The position numbers and the translations under genes were made by a program. From positions 16,561,001 to 16,625,000 of the forward strand of contig NC_092561.1 of the NCBI RefSeq assembly GCF_037975245.1: a stretch of 64,000 nucleotides of DNA, read 5' to 3'. Positions 23,684 to 39,646 of the stretch are shown here, piece after piece; the stretch's first letter is position 1; every line of letters begins with the position of its first letter. This DNA is from Apostichopus japonicus. Lineage: Eukaryota; Echinodermata; Holothuroidea; Aspidochirotida; Stichopodidae. The notes under the pieces were generated by a model. It was not told where the DNA came from. It ran no database searches and worked only from the letters and a program-made list of their open reading frames with translations.

Positions 23684-24047
23684 TTTGGACGTGAAGTTTT
23701 CGTTGCGATACGGTAAGTAAAGCGATGAGTGAATGAGTGTCCTCCACGCTGCGAAATGTATTTATGACAGATTTGATATCACTTCAGCGAAGCAGAAAAA
23801 CTTCCCATATTGACAAAGCACGTGCTATGCATTGCACAGCACACACGAGCTGGCCAATCACAATGCGGAAGCTTTTCTTAATTCTTTCACGCATTGTACG
23901 ATCAGGGCAAAGGGTGGCAAAGAATCCCCTCATAAGGGCACTGTGCTGTAGCTTTAGAGTCCGGACTACTTGAATGAGAGCTTTCCGGCAGGCAAATCAT
24001 TTCTTTGATTCGTTTCAAGTCGAAAACATACCCAAATTTACTTCATC

Positions 24048-24428
24048 ATGACTGGCAGGGGCAAAGGTGGTAAGGCCAGGGCAAAGGCCAAGAGTCGATC
24101 TGCAAGAGCAGGGCTTCAATTCCCAGTAGGTCGTGTACACAGGTTCCTGCGAAGAGGAAATTACGCCCAGAGGATCGGCGCTGGCGCACCCGTCTACCTG
24201 GCTGCCGTACTAGAATACCTCGCCGCCGAGATCTTGGAATTGGCCGGTAACGCTGCACGTGACAACAAGAAGACCAGGATCATCCCCCGTCATCTCCAAC
24301 TCGCCATCCGAAACGACGAGGAGTTGAACAAACTCTTGAGCGGAGTCACCATCGCCCAGGGAGGTGTTCTTCCAAACATCCAGGCTGTCCTTCTACCCAA
24401 GAAGACATCCGGAGGCAAGAAGGCTTAA
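24048..24428 (+). CDS. H2A: Core histone H2A (unit 5)
   Basis: Same 126-residue protein as in unit 1; frame intact. Confidence 0.98.
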   Translation: MTGRGKGGKARAKAKSRSARAGLQFPVGRVHRFLRRGNYAQRIGAGAPVYLAAVLEYLAAEILELAGNAARDNKKTRIIPRHLQLAIRNDEELNKLLSGVTIAQGGVLPNIQAVLLPKKTSGGKKA

Positions 24429-24466
24429 AGGGGAGGTTGCATTGCAATCGCCCATCGATTACCAAC

Positions 24467-24482
24467 GGCTCTTTTAAGGGCC
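24467..24482 (+). terminator. Histone 3' stem-loop, H2A (unit 5)
   Basis: Unchanged 16-mer. Confidence 0.96.
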
Positions 24483-25568
24483 ATCAAATCACCCAGAAAG
24501 ACATACTCATTCCTCTCCTCAAACATGCTTGCGTCAGTGTCTTATTTCTCCTTTTAAGTTAGATGTATCAGCTAGCTGCAACCCTAATAATCGTGGGGCT
24601 TCGGACCCTCAGCCAAAAACCAAAGGTCAGAAACCCCAAGATTTGAGTGAAAACTCCTGCTGGACAGAAATCTAACATCCCATAAAATAAAAAAAATTAA
24701 AAAACTATATATAATGTATGTAGGGAACTTTTCACATGATTTTGGCCGCAGGTTTTATGAATTAAGTATTTAGCAAGAGATCTTGGATTAGGGGATAAAG
24801 GGAACTTATTATTATTATTATTATTTATTAATAATTTTTGTAACTTTTGGGGTTTGAAATAAAAATAGATATTGAGTTTTGCTGCTTCAATGAGCTTACT
24901 GGTAGCAATGCATCTGGGGTGTTAAGTCAGATCCTAAGGGCTTTATTATTAATAGTCTTAGAAATTTGAAACTTGTAACAACTAACGAGGCATATACTAC
25001 CGCAAGTATTAATCGTTTCGCACCTTTCAATGTTATTAAGTCTGGAAATTTTAGTCGGTGTGTTACGTAATCAATTCGCAAAGCCAAGCCGAGGGAACGA
25101 GCATCAGCTCAAATTTTCCCCCGATCTACTGCGAGAGCCTATTGAAATGCCCGAGGCAGGTAAACTGTTATGGCAGTGGTATTAAATTTAAGATCTTCCG
25201 TGCTTTGAACGATAGAGATATTACTACGTTTTTAAGATTTACTTCTCTTGTATTGGAGATCGTTAACATACACGCTGATGTGTGTCAACCCATGTTAACA
25301 CGCTTATAATACCAAGGCGATTAGGATAGAGTGTGTGTGTGTGTGGATTAGGGGTTATGATTATGAGTTAGGGATAAGCTCACTTTGATTATTGATTAGT
25401 GAATTGCATCATGCACGAAGGGAATCACCAACCACCCAGCATAGAAGTAATAATTACAATAATAATGATAATCATTAAAAAAAAAAAAAAAAAAAAAAAA
25501 ATAATAATGAGACGACAAGTTGCATGTTCGGAGGGAGAGAAAAATCTGCTTTAACTGGTAGATATGAT

Positions 25569-25584
25569 GGCCCTTAAAAGAGCC
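25569..25584 (-). terminator. Histone 3' stem-loop, H3 (unit 5)
   Basis: Unchanged 16-mer. Confidence 0.96.
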
Positions 25585-25620
25585 GTTGGTTTTCGAGAAT
25601 CCGTCGGAGACAGATACGAT

Positions 25621-26037
<417 letters not shown>

Positions 26038-26749
26038 TCAGTCTGTGTTCTATCAGTACAAAGATGTAATGAAGCACGGACTACAAGAAACCGCACGTTA
26101 TAAGCAGCTCCCCTCAAACAACCCGCTAATCGCGTCACTCGACCTGTGCTCGATTCTGATTGGCCGAGTGCGACAGCCGCGAGTCGTTCTGATTAGCTAA
26201 GCGGCAATGGCAAATTTCAGGAGCCTAATTTAAGCGAACGGTAGTCGAAACTGCTCATGCCGGGCAGGAAAATGGTAGTCACTTTCATAAAGTATCTATT
26301 TCTTAGACTTTCTGCCATTTAAAATGACGAAAAATTGTTGAAAACTCTTATCGAAAACCCTCCAGCTTCGCATTTGACAGTCAGTCAGCAATCCCCAATT
26401 GTGACGTCATGAACATTACCTTCGTCGATTGGTCAGATTAGGCTAACACAGAGTTAGCGTCAAGTGTAATTTTACGTGTGATATTTTAACGGAATGACAG
26501 GGTGAAGCCAATATTCGACCATTCGGGACAAATTTGGCCTTATCGAATTCACCCCTCACCGATATTTCATAACATAGAACATCACACGACGAACAAGAAA
26601 CGGCATCAAACTCCGCCGAGCTTCCATTCCCACGGGTTCTGATGCAGACATCGGGGTAGTTCGCTTACGTCCGTTCAAAACATCGCCTGCTTGACGGGTA
26701 TCGCTAATATAATGCCACACATTGAGGGACTTTCTACATTTTACTGTGA

Positions 26750-27091
<342 letters not shown>

Positions 27092-27130
27092 ATGCATCTT
27101 TCCTGTCACGAAGACGAATCGAAATCCAAC

Positions 27131-27146
27131 GGCTCTTTTAAGGGCC
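27131..27146 (+). terminator. Histone 3' stem-loop, H4 (unit 5)
   Basis: Unchanged 16-mer. Confidence 0.96.
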
Positions 27147-29018
27147 ATCAAATATCCCCAGAGAGAGTTACTCATTCCTCTCCCTCGAAACATGCAATTC
27201 GTCGTCTTAATTCTTTTCTTTGTGTGAGTGAATGTATGTGTGTGTGTATGTATACGCCAGCATCGGGCAAAATAAGTTATATGCATAGGCAATTTTGCTA
27301 GAAATTTCAAAACACCGTAATTGAAATCCACCCCCTCCCTCAAGTGAAGTCCCCCCCCCCTTTAGTAATCCCTACCTAATTGGCTCTTCAGTTCCGACCT
27401 CCTGTTTGTTTATATAGACAACTTTCCCTAGGAAAAAAAAAGAAGTGTCTATTCTACAAAACTTCAATATTATCCCCCGTAGGACCTCTTGCGAAGGTCG
27501 AGCAGGGGTAAACTCCTTTTATTTATACTCAAGTGAAGTCGGTTATTATACGTAATAAAATTCTGCAACAACCCCCAGTTCACCAATACAGCAAACCAGT
27601 GAAGTTCTAAGACATACGACCCAAGAAGCAAGACAATACGAACTTCCCCCACCCCTCCACCCCCCTCCCGAATCGCTACTTGTCCATTGAACACAATGCA
27701 TGCACGACTGTACCGTTACACGATTAGTCCCAAATGCGAGACAACATATCATTTGAAAATGCGCCCTTTTTTTACCACTGCCAGAACAGTTTCCCTTGCC
27801 TCGGGCATTTTATTTGGCTCACGCGGTAGATCACTGGTAATGTGAGCCGAGGAAGTTACTTTTCCAAGCTCGCTAGGCTTGGCGAGTCGATTACGTAACA
27901 CGCATGCTATTGTTCCAGACTAATTAGCTAGAAAGGTGCAGAAGTTGACAGTGGCGAAAAATGAACGTCAGTCTTACTAAAGAGCGGATTTTCATATGTG
28001 GCTATGTCGCGATCATCGCAAGTGAAACTATTGAGTGTTTGTGTGTGGTGGGGGAGGACTTAGAGGTTATTTATCGTTATTGTTGGATTTATTATGGATT
28101 ATTATGGATTCTAATACCTGTCTTGTCTCCTTACACCGTACAAACCTAGCAGAACCCTACGGTCATCATCGCAGGAATTGCTCAAGGAGAAGAGAACAAG
28201 ATGCAAGACCGGCGACAGAGCCTTCTCAGTCAGCGCTCCCAGAATGCCTATACCGAACTCTGTGAGTGTATGCATTTCTCTTACCACTTTTAAAAACTGC
28301 TTTGAAAGCATATTATGTTAGACTCGCTTTTACTGTGTGATTGACTGTGTTTTAACTGTTATTGTGCATAGATACTACGTTTGGAACTAGTTACTTAATT
28401 CTGAACATTTTATTTTTTTTAATATTTATCTTTCATTTATTTAGTACGTTTAGACTCTATTTTGTATCGTTCAGTATTGGGTATTTGATCTGTTTTAGGA
28501 TTTTGTAATAATTCTCTTACTGTAATGTTTTTTTTTTTTTTTTAATTTAAAAATTTTCATTTATTTACTACGTTTAGGGCTCTATTTTGTATCGTTTAGT
28601 ATTTAGGCTTTTACAATAATTCTCTTACTGTACTATAGTTCCTCATACTTATATATATTTAAACCTGGACTATGATTGAATCTATTTACATGCTTCTTAA
28701 ATTGTTTTGGACTATATGCGTTTTAGTATCGTTTAGTACGGGTGTGTTTTTTTTTTTTTTTTATATTGTTGCCTTTGGCTTTTACTTCTTTTTTTTTTCT
28801 TTTTTTGGCGCAGCTTTGCTGATTATGCGCTATATAAATATCACTTATTAATATTATTATTATCGATAAACGGGCCCCAGAACGTGATCAACTACACGGT
28901 CAATGGCTTGAGAGTAACAGGTATATATGATACAATGTTAGATTACTTAAAATAAGAGACAACGAAACTGCATGTTTGAGGAGGGGGAGATAAGTCTGCC
29001 GTTTCTGGAATATAGGAT

Positions 29019-29034
29019 GGCCCTTAAAAGAGCC
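29019..29034 (-). terminator. Histone 3' stem-loop, H2B (unit 6)
   Basis: Unchanged 16-mer. Confidence 0.96.
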
Positions 29035-29069
29035 GTTGGATGTCGAGCCTTCTACACGAGAAGAACAAT

Positions 29070-29441
29070 CTACTTGGAGGTGGTGTACTTGGTGACAGCC
29101 TTGGTACCCTCTGAGACGGCATGCTTGGCGAGCTCACCAGGCAGCAACAGTCTGACGGCGGTCTGGACCTCCCGACTGGTGATGGTGGACTTCCTGTTGT
29201 AGTGGGCCAAACGGGAAGCTTCGGCGGCGATACGCTCGAAGATGTCGTTCACGAAGCTGTTCATGATAGACATAGCACGGCTAGAGATACCGGTGTCTGG
29301 GTGGACCTGCTTCATGACTTTGTAGATGTAGATACTGTAAGTCTCACGCCTGGTCCTTCGCCTCTTCTTGTCTCCTGGGTTGCGAGGTGCCTTGGACTTG
29401 GCGGCCTTCTTTGCTCCCTTTCCTGCAGCTTTTGGTGCCAT
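29070..29441 (-). CDS. H2B: Core histone H2B (unit 6)
   Basis: Same 123-residue protein as in unit 1; frame intact. Confidence 0.98.
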   Translation of the reverse strand: MAPKAAGKGAKKAAKSKAPRNPGDKKRRRTRRETYSIYIYKVMKQVHPDTGISSRAMSIMNSFVNDIFERIAAEASRLAHYNRKSTITSREVQTAVRLLLPGELAKHAVSEGTKAVTKYTTSK

Positions 29442-29805
29442 TTTGGACGTGAAGTTTTCGTTGCGATACGGTAAGTAAAGCGATGAGTGAATGAGTGTCC
29501 TCCACGCTGCGAAATGTATTTATGACAGATTTGATATCACTTCAGCGAAGCAGAAAAACTTCCCATATTGACAAAGCACGTGCTATGCATTGCACAGCAC
29601 ACACGAGCTGGCCAATCACAATGCGGAAGCTTTTCTTAATTCTTTCACGCATTGTACGATCAGGGCAAAGGGTGGCAAAGAATCCCCTCATAAGGGCACT
29701 GTGCTGTAGCTTTAGAGTCCGGACTACTTGAATGAGAGCTTTCCGGCAGGCAAATCATTTCTTTGATTCGTTTCAAGTCGAAAACATACCCAAATTTACT
29801 TCATC

Positions 29806-30186
29806 ATGACTGGCAGGGGCAAAGGTGGTAAGGCCAGGGCAAAGGCCAAGAGTCGATCTGCAAGAGCAGGGCTTCAATTCCCAGTAGGTCGTGTACACAG
29901 GTTCCTGCGAAGAGGAAATTACGCCCAGAGGATCGGCGCTGGCGCACCCGTCTACCTGGCTGCCGTACTAGAATACCTCGCCGCCGAGATCTTGGAATTG
30001 GCCGGTAACGCTGCACGTGACAACAAGAAGACCAGGATCATCCCCCGTCATCTCCAACTCGCCATCCGAAACGACGAGGAGTTGAACAAACTCTTGAGCG
30101 GAGTCACCATCGCCCAGGGAGGTGTTCTTCCAAACATCCAGGCTGTCCTTCTACCCAAGAAGACATCCGGAGGCAAGAAGGCTTAA
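29806..30186 (+). CDS. H2A: Core histone H2A (unit 6)
   Basis: Same 126-residue protein as in unit 1; frame intact. Confidence 0.98.
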   Translation: MTGRGKGGKARAKAKSRSARAGLQFPVGRVHRFLRRGNYAQRIGAGAPVYLAAVLEYLAAEILELAGNAARDNKKTRIIPRHLQLAIRNDEELNKLLSGVTIAQGGVLPNIQAVLLPKKTSGGKKA

Positions 30187-30224
30187 AGGGGAGGTTGCAT
30201 TGCAATCGCCCATCGATTACCAAC

Positions 30225-30240
30225 GGCTCTTTTAAGGGCC
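30225..30240 (+). terminator. Histone 3' stem-loop, H2A (unit 6)
   Basis: Unchanged 16-mer. Confidence 0.96.
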
Positions 30241-31326
30241 ATCAAATCACCCAGAAAGACATACTCATTCCTCTCCTCAAACATGCTTGCGTCAGTGTCT
30301 TATTTCTCCTTTTAAGTTAGATGTATCAGCTAGCTGCAACCCTAATAATCGTGGGGCTTCGGACCCTCAGCCAAAAACCAAAGGTCAGAAACCCCAAGAT
30401 TTGAGTGAAAACTCCTGCTGGACAGAAATCTAACATCCCATAAAATAAAAAAAATTAAAAAACTATATATAATGTATGTAGGGAACTTTTCACATGATTT
30501 TGGCCGCAGGTTTTATGAATTAAGTATTTAGCAAGAGATCTTGGATTAGGGGATAAAGGGAACTTATTATTATTATTATTATTTATTAATAATTTTTGTA
30601 ACTTTTGGGGTTTGAAATAAAAATAGATATTGAGTTTTGCTGCTTCAATGAGCTTACTGGTAGCAATGCATCTGGGGTGTTAAGTCAGATCCTAAGGGCT
30701 TTATTATTAATAGTCTTAGAAATTTGAAACTTGTAACAACTAACGAGGCATATACTACCGCAAGTATTAATCGTTTCGCACCTTTCAATGTTATTAAGTC
30801 TGGAAATTTTAGTCGGTGTGTTACGTAATCAATTCGCAAAGCCAAGCCGAGGGAACGAGCATCAGCTCAAATTTTCCCCCGATCTACTGCGAGAGCCTAT
30901 TGAAATGCCCGAGGCAGGTAAACTGTTATGGCAGTGGTATTAAATTTAAGATCTTCCGTGCTTTGAACGATAGAGATATTACTACGTTTTTAAGATTTAC
31001 TTCTCTTGTATTGGAGATCGTTAACATACACGCTGATGTGTGTCAACCCATGTTAACACGCTTATAATACCAAGGCGATTAGGATAGAGTGTGTGTGTGT
31101 GTGGATTAGGGGTTATGATTATGAGTTAGGGATAAGCTCACTTTGATTATTGATTAGTGAATTGCATCATGCACGAAGGGAATCACCAACCACCCAGCAT
31201 AGAAGTAATAATTACAATAATAATGATAATCATTAAAAAAAAAAAAAAAAAAAAAAAAATAATAATGAGACGACAAGTTGCATGTTCGGAGGGAGAGAAA
31301 AATCTGCTTTAACTGGTAGATATGAT

Positions 31327-31342
31327 GGCCCTTAAAAGAGCC
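31327..31342 (-). terminator. Histone 3' stem-loop, H3 (unit 6)
   Basis: Unchanged 16-mer. Confidence 0.96.
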
Positions 31343-31378
31343 GTTGGTTTTCGAGAATCCGTCGGAGACAGATACGAT

Positions 31379-31795
<417 letters not shown>

Positions 31796-32508
31796 TCAGT
31801 CTGTGTTCTATCAGTACAAAGATGTAATGAAGCACGGACTACAAGAAACCGCACGTTATAAGCAGCTCCCCCTCAAACAACCCGCTAATCGCGTCACTCG
31901 ACCTGTGCTCGATTCTGATTGGCCGAGTGCGACAGCCGCGAGTCGTTCTGATTAGCTAAGCGGCAATGGCAAATTTCAGGAGCCTAATTTAAGCGAACGG
32001 TAGTCGAAACTGCTCATGCCGGGCAGGAAAATGGTAGTCACTTTCATAAAGTATCTATTTCTTAGACTTTCTGCCATTTAAAATGACGAAAAATTGTTGA
32101 AAACTCTTATCGAAAACCCTCCAGCTTCGCATTTGACAGTCAGTCAGCAATCCCCAATTGTGACGTCATGAACATTACCTTCGTCGATTGGTCAGATTAG
32201 GCTAACACAGAGTTAGCGTCAAGTGTAATTTTACGTGTGATATTTTAACGGAATGACAGGGTGAAGCCAATATTCGACCATTCGGGACAAATTTGGCCTT
32301 ATCGAATTCACCCCTCACCGATATTTCATAACATAGAACATCACACGACGAACAAGAAACGGCATCAAACTCCGCCGAGCTTCCATTCCCACGGGTTCTG
32401 ATGCAGACATCGGGGTAGTTCGCTTACGTCCGTTCAAAACATCGCCTGCTTGACGGGTATCGCTAATATAATGCCACACATTGAGGGACTTTCTACATTT
32501 TACTGTGA

Positions 32509-32850
<342 letters not shown>

Positions 32851-32889
32851 ATGCATCTTTCCTGTCACGAAGACGAATCGAAATCCAAC

Positions 32890-32905
32890 GGCTCTTTTAA
32901 GGGCC
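32890..32905 (+). terminator. Histone 3' stem-loop, H4 (unit 6)
   Basis: Unchanged 16-mer. Confidence 0.96.
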
Positions 32906-34776
32906 ATCAAATATCCCCAGAGAGAGTTACTCATTCCTCTCCCTCGAAACATGCAATTCGTCGTCTTAATTCTTTTCTTTGTGTGAGTGAATGTATGTGT
33001 GTGTGTATGTATACGCCAGCATCGGGCAAAATAAGTTATATGCATAGGCAATTTTGCTAGAAATTTCAAAACACCGTAATTGAAATCCACCCCCTCCCTC
33101 AAGTGAAGTCCCCCCCCCCCTTTAGTAATCCCTACCTAATTGGCTCTTCAGTTCCGACCTCCTGTTTGTTTATATAGACAACTTTCCCTAGGAAAAAAAA
33201 AAGAAGTGTCTATTCTACAAAACTTCAATATTATCCCCCGTAGGACCTCTTGCGAAGGTCGAGCAGGGGTAAACTCCTTTATTTATACTCAAGTGAAGTC
33301 GGTTATTATACGTAATAAAATTCTGCAACAACCCCCAGTTCACCAATACAGCAAACCAGTGAAGTTCTAAGACATACGACCCAAGAAGCAAGACAATACG
33401 AACTTCCCCCACCCCTCCACCCCCCTCCCGAATCGCTACTTGTCCATTGAACACAATGCATGCACGACTGTACCGTTACACGATTAGTCCCAAATGCGAG
33501 ACAACATATCATTTGAAAATGCGCCCTTTTTTTACCACTGCCAGAACAGTTTCCCTTGCCTCGGGCATTTTATTTGGCTCACGCGGTAGATCACTGGTAA
33601 TGTGAGCCGAGGAAGTTACTTTTCCAAGCTCGCTAGGCTTGGCGAGTCGATTACGTAACACGCATGCTATTGTTCCAGACTAATTAGCTAGAAAGGTGCA
33701 GAAGTTGACAGTGGCGAAAAATGAACGTCAGTCTTACTAAAGAGCGGATTTTCATATGTGGCTATGTCGCGATCATCGCAAGTGAAACTATTGAGTGTTT
33801 GTGTGTGGTGGGGGAGGACTTAGAGGTTATTTATCGTTATTGTTGGATTTATTATGGATTATTATGGATTCTAATACCTGTCTTGTCTCCTTACACCGTA
33901 CAAACCTAGCAGAACCCTACGGTCATCATCGCAGGAATTGCTCAAGGAGAAGAGAACAAGATGCAAGACCGGCGACAGAGCCTTCTCAGTCAGCGCTCCC
34001 AGAATGCCTATACCGAACTCTGTGAGTGTATGCATTTCTCTTACCACTTTTAAAAACTGCTTTGAAAGCATATTATGTTAGACTCGCTTTACTGTGTGAT
34101 TGACTGTGTTTTAACTGTTATTGTGCATAGATACTACGTTTGGAACTAGTTACTTAATTCTGAACATTTTATTTTTTTTAATATTTATCTTTCATTTATT
34201 TAGTACGTTTAGACTCTATTTTGTATCGTTCAGTATTGGGTATTTGATCTGTTTTAGGATTTTGTAATAATTCTCTTACTGTAATGTTTTTTTTTTTTTT
34301 TTAATTTAAAATTTTCATTTATTTACTACGTTTAGGGCTCTATTTTGTATCGTTTAGTATTTAGGCTTTTACAATAATTCTCTTACTGTACTATAGTTCC
34401 TCATACTTATATATATTTAAACCTGGACTATGATTGAATCTATTTACATGCTTCTTAAATTGTTTTGGACTATATGCGTTTTAGTATCGTTTAGTACGGG
34501 TGTGTTTTTTTTTTTTTTTTATATTGTTGCCTTTGGCTTTTACTTCTTTTTTTTTTCTTTTTTTGGCGCAGCTTTGCTGATTATGCGCTATATAAATATC
34601 ACTTATTAATATTATTATTATCGATAAACGGGCCCCAGAACGTGATCAACTACACGGTCAATGGCTTGAGAGTAACAGGTATATATGATACAATGTTAGA
34701 TTACTTAAAATAAGAGACAACGAAACTGCATGTTTGAGGAGGGGGAGATAAGTCTGCCGTTTCTGGAATATAGGAT

Positions 34777-34792
34777 GGCCCTTAAAAGAGCC
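34777..34792 (-). terminator. Histone 3' stem-loop, H2B (unit 7)
   Basis: Unchanged 16-mer, although the H2B frame it follows is broken in the text. Confidence 0.96.
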
Positions 34793-34827
34793 GTTGGATG
34801 TCGAGCCTTCTACACGAGAAGAACAAT

Positions 34828-35200
34828 CTACTTGGAGGTGGTGTACTTGGTGACAGCCTTGGTACCCTCTGAGACGGCATGCTTGGCGAGCTCACCAGGC
34901 AGCAACAGTCTGACGGCGGTCTGGACCTCCCGACTGGTGATGGTGGACTTCCTGTTGTAGTGGGCCAAACGGGAAGCTTCGGCGGCGATACGCTCGAAGA
35001 TGTCGTTCACGAAGCTGTTCATGATAGACATAGCACGGCTAGAGATACCGGTGTCTGGGTGGACCTGCTTCATGACTTTGTAGATGTAGATACTGTAAGT
35101 CTCACGCCTGGTCCTTCGCCTCTTCTTGTCTCCTGGGGTTGCGAGGTGCCTTGGACTTGGCGGCCTTCTTTGCTCCCTTTCCTGCAGCTTTTGGTGCCAT
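34828..35200 (-). pseudogene. H2B: Histone H2B with one-base frameshift (unit 7), probable assembly error
   Basis: The H2B reading frame is 373 bases, one more than in other units. The extra base is in a G-run on the + strand at 35135-35138 (four G where other copies have three), at about codon 22 in the N-terminal tail. The start codon and tail lie in one frame, and the fold from [12 protein letters not shown] to YTTSK lies in another. No other change was seen. Together with the many neighbouring homopolymer indels, a sequencing or consensus error is more likely than a true pseudogene. Confidence 0.85.
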
Positions 35201-35565
35201 TTTGGACGTGAAGTTTTCGTTGCGATACGGTAAGTAAAGCGATTGAGTGAATGAGTGTCCTCCACGCTGCGAAATGTATTTATGACAGATTTGATATCAC
35301 TTCAGCGAAGCAGAAAAAACTTCCCATATTGACAAAGCACGTGCTATGCATTGCACAGCACACACGAGCTGGCCAATCACAATGCGGAAGCTTTTCTTAA
35401 TTCTTTCACGCATTGTACGATCAGGGCAAAGGGTGGCAAAGAATCCCCTCATAAGGGCACTGTGCTGTAGCTTTAGAGTCCGGACTACTTGAATGAGAGC
35501 TTTCCGGCAGGCAAATCATTTCTTGATTCGTTTCAAGTCGAAAACATACCCAAATTTACTTCATC

Positions 35566-35946
35566 ATGACTGGCAGGGGCAAAGGTGGTAAGGCCAGGGC
35601 AAAGGCCAAGAGTCGATCTGCAAGAGCAGGGCTTCAATTCCCAGTAGGTCGTGTACACAGGTTCCTGCGAAGAGGAAATTACGCCCAGAGGATCGGCGCT
35701 GGCGCACCCGTCTACCTGGCTGCCGTACTAGAATACCTCGCCGCCGAGATCTTGGAATTGGCCGGTAACGCTGCACGTGACAACAAGAAGACCAGGATCA
35801 TCCCCCGTCATCTCCAACTCGCCATCCGAAACGACGAGGAGTTGAACAAACTCTTGAGCGGAGTCACCATCGCCCAGGGAGGTGTTCTTCCAAACATCCA
35901 GGCTGTCCTTCTACCCAAGAAGACATCCGGAGGCAAGAAGGCTTAA
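35566..35946 (+). CDS. H2A: Core histone H2A (unit 7)
   Basis: Same 126-residue protein as in unit 1. It is the only gene of unit 7 that is both present and unbroken. One T is missing near 35522 in its upstream region. Confidence 0.97.
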   Translation: MTGRGKGGKARAKAKSRSARAGLQFPVGRVHRFLRRGNYAQRIGAGAPVYLAAVLEYLAAEILELAGNAARDNKKTRIIPRHLQLAIRNDEELNKLLSGVTIAQGGVLPNIQAVLLPKKTSGGKKA

Positions 35947-35984
35947 AGGGGAGGTTGCATTGCAATCGCCCATCGATTACCAAC

Positions 35985-36000
35985 GGCTCTTTTAAGGGCC
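35985..36000 (+). terminator. Histone 3' stem-loop, H2A (unit 7)
   Basis: Unchanged 16-mer. Confidence 0.96.
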
Positions 36001-37086
36001 ATCAAATCACCCAGAAAGACATACTCATTCCTCTCCTCAAACATGCTTGCGTCAGTGTCTTATTTCTCCTTTTAAGTTAGATGTATCAGCTAGCTGCAAC
36101 CCTAATAATCGTGGGGCTTCGGACCCTCAGCCAAAAACCAAAGGTCAGAAACCCCAAGATTTGAGTGAAAACTCCTGCTGGACAGAAATCTAACATCCCA
36201 TAAAATAAAAAAAATTAAAAAACTATATATAATGTATGTAGGGAACTTTTCACATGATTTTGGCCGCAGGTTTTATGAATTAAGTATTTAGCAAGAGATC
36301 TTGGATTAGGGGATAAAGGGAACTTATTATTATTATTATTATTTATTAATAATTTTTGTAACTTTTGGGGTTTGAATAAAAATAGATATTGAGTTTTGCT
36401 GCTTCAATGAGCTTACTGGTAGCAATGCATCTGGGGTGTTAAGTCAGATCCTAAGGGCTTTATTATTAATAGTCTTAGAAATTTGAAACTTGTAACAACT
36501 AACGAGGCATATACTACCGCAAGTATTAATCGTTTCGCACCTTTCAATGTTATTAAGTCTGGAAATTTTAGTCGGTGTGTTACGTAATCAATTCGCAAAG
36601 CCAAGCCGAGGGAACGAGCATCAGCTCAAATTTTCCCCCGATCTACTGCGAGAGCCTATTGAAATGCCCGAGGCAGGTAAACTGTTATGGCAAGTGGTAT
36701 TAAATTTAAGATCTTCCGTGCTTTGAACGATAGAGATATTACTACGTTTTTTAAGATTTACTTCTCTTGTATTGGAGATCGTTAACATACACGCTGATGT
36801 GTGTCAACCCATGTTAACACGCTTATAATACCAAGGCGATTAGGATAGAGTGTGTGTGTGTGTGGATTAGGGGTTATGATTATGAGTTAGGGATAAGCTC
36901 ACTTTGATTATTGATTAGTGAATTGCATCATGCACGAAGGGAATCACCAACCACCCAGCATAGAAGTAATAATTACAATAATAATGATAATCATTAAAAA
37001 AAAAAAAAAAAAAAAAAAATAATAATGAGACGACAAGTTGCATGTTCGGAGGGAGAGAAAAATCTGCTTTAACTGGTAGATATGAT

Positions 37087-37557
<471 letters not shown>

Positions 37558-38212
37558 TCAGTCTGTGTTTCTATCAGTACAAAGATGTAATGAAGCACGG
37601 ACTACAAGAAACCGCACGTTATAAGCAGCTCCCCTCAAACAACCCGCTAATCGCGTCACTCGACCTGTGCTCGATTCTGATTGGCCGAGTGCGACAGCCG
37701 CGAGTCGTTCTGATTAGCTAAGCGGCAATGGCAAATTTCAGGAGCCTAATTTAAGCGAACGGTAGTCGAAACTGCTCATGCCGGGCAGGAAAATGGTAGT
37801 CACTTTCATAAAGTATCTATTTCTTAGACTTTCTGCCATTTAAAATGACGAAAAATTGTTGAAAACTCTTATCGAAAACCCTCCAGCTTCGCATTTGACA
37901 GTCAGTCAGCAATCCCCAATTGTGACGTCATGAACATTACCTTCGTCGATTGGTCAGATTAGGCTAACACAGAGTTAGCGTCAAGTGTAATTTTTACGTG
38001 TGATATTTTAACGGAATGACAGGGTGAAGCCAATATTCGACCATTCGGGACAAATTTGGCCTTATCGAATTCACCCCTCACCGATATTTCATAACATAGA
38101 ACATCACACGACGAACAAGAAACGGCATCAAACTCCGCCGAGCTTCCATTCCCACGGGTTCTGATGCAGACATCGGGGTAGTTCGCTTACGTCCGTTCAA
38201 AACATCGCCTGC

Positions 38213-38312
38213 NNNNNNNNNNNNNNNNNNNNNNNNNNNNNNNNNNNNNNNNNNNNNNNNNNNNNNNNNNNNNNNNNNNNNNNNNNNNNNNNNNNNNNNN
38301 NNNNNNNNNNNN
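38213..38312. other. Assembly gap 2 (100 N)
   Basis: Exactly 100 N. The left flank ends at unit 1 equivalent 4952 and the right flank begins at equivalent 1394, so at least about 2.2 kb is absent: the start of the H4 gene region of unit 7 through most of the long spacer of unit 8. Confidence 0.98.
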
Positions 38313-38440
38313 ACTACACGGTCAATGGCTTGAGAGTAACAGGTATATATGATACAATGTTAGATTACTTAAAATAAGAGACAACGAAACTGCATGTTTG
38401 AGGAGGGGGAGATAAGTCTGCCGTTTCTGGAATATAGGAT

Positions 38441-38456
38441 GGCCCTTAAAAGAGCC
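38441..38456 (-). terminator. Histone 3' stem-loop, H2B (unit 8)
   Basis: Unchanged 16-mer. Confidence 0.96.
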
Positions 38457-38491
38457 GTTGGATGTCGAGCCTTCTACACGAGAAGAACAAT

Positions 38492-38863
38492 CTACTTGGA
38501 GGTGGTGTACTTGGTGACAGCCTTGGTACCCTCTGAGACGGCATGCTTGGCGAGCTCACCAGGCAGCAACAGTCTGACGGCGGTCTGGACCTCCCGACTG
38601 GTGATGGTGGACTTCCTGTTGTAGTGGGCCAAACGGGAAGCTTCGGCGGCGATACGCTCGAAGATGTCGTTCACGAAGCTGTTCATGATAGACATAGCAC
38701 GGCTAGAGATACCGGTGTCTGGGTGGACCTGCTTCATGACTTTGTAGATGTAGATACTGTAAGTCTCACGCCTGGTCCTTCGCCTCTTCTTGTCTCCTGG
38801 GTTGCGAGGTGCCTTGGACTTGGCGGCCTTCTTTGCTCCCTTTCCTGCAGCTTTTGGTGCCAT
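38492..38863 (-). CDS. H2B: Core histone H2B (unit 8)
   Basis: Same 123-residue protein as in unit 1. Only about 180 bases of its 3' flank are present before gap 2. Confidence 0.98.
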   Translation of the reverse strand: MAPKAAGKGAKKAAKSKAPRNPGDKKRRRTRRETYSIYIYKVMKQVHPDTGISSRAMSIMNSFVNDIFERIAAEASRLAHYNRKSTITSREVQTAVRLLLPGELAKHAVSEGTKAVTKYTTSK

Positions 38864-39227
38864 TTTGGACGTGAAGTTTTCGTTGCGATACGGTAAGTAA
38901 AGCGATGAGTGAATGAGTGTCCTCCACGCTGCGAAATGTATTTATGACAGATTTGATATCACTTCAGCGAAGCAGAAAAACTTCCCATATTGACAAAGCA
39001 CGTGCTATGCATTGCACAGCACACACGAGCTGGCCAATCACAATGCGGAAGCTTTTCTTAATTCTTTCACGCATTGTACGATCAGGGCAAAGGGTGGCAA
39101 AGAATCCCCTCATAAGGGCACTGTGCTGTAGCTTTAGAGTCCGGACTACTTGAATGAGAGCTTTCCGGCAGGCAAATCATTTCTTTGATTCGTTTCAAGT
39201 CGAAAACATACCCAAATTTACTTCATC

Positions 39228-39608
39228 ATGACTGGCAGGGGCAAAGGTGGTAAGGCCAGGGCAAAGGCCAAGAGTCGATCTGCAAGAGCAGGGCTTCAAT
39301 TCCCAGTAGGTCGTGTACACAGGTTCCTGCGAAGAGGAAATTACGCCCAGAGGATCGGCGCTGGCGCACCCGTCTACCTGGCTGCCGTACTAGAATACCT
39401 CGCCGCCGAGATCTTGGAATTGGCCGGTAACGCTGCACGTGACAACAAGAAGACCAGGATCATCCCCCGTCATCTCCAACTCGCCATCCGAAACGACGAG
39501 GAGTTGAACAAACTCTTGAGCGGAGTCACCATCGCCCAGGGAGGTGTTCTTCCAAACATCCAGGCTGTCCTTCTACCCAAGAAGACATCCGGAGGCAAGA
39601 AGGCTTAA
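39228..39608 (+). CDS. H2A: Core histone H2A (unit 8)
   Basis: Same 126-residue protein as in unit 1; frame intact. Confidence 0.98.
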   Translation: MTGRGKGGKARAKAKSRSARAGLQFPVGRVHRFLRRGNYAQRIGAGAPVYLAAVLEYLAAEILELAGNAARDNKKTRIIPRHLQLAIRNDEELNKLLSGVTIAQGGVLPNIQAVLLPKKTSGGKKA

Positions 39609-39646
39609 AGGGGAGGTTGCATTGCAATCGCCCATCGATTACCAAC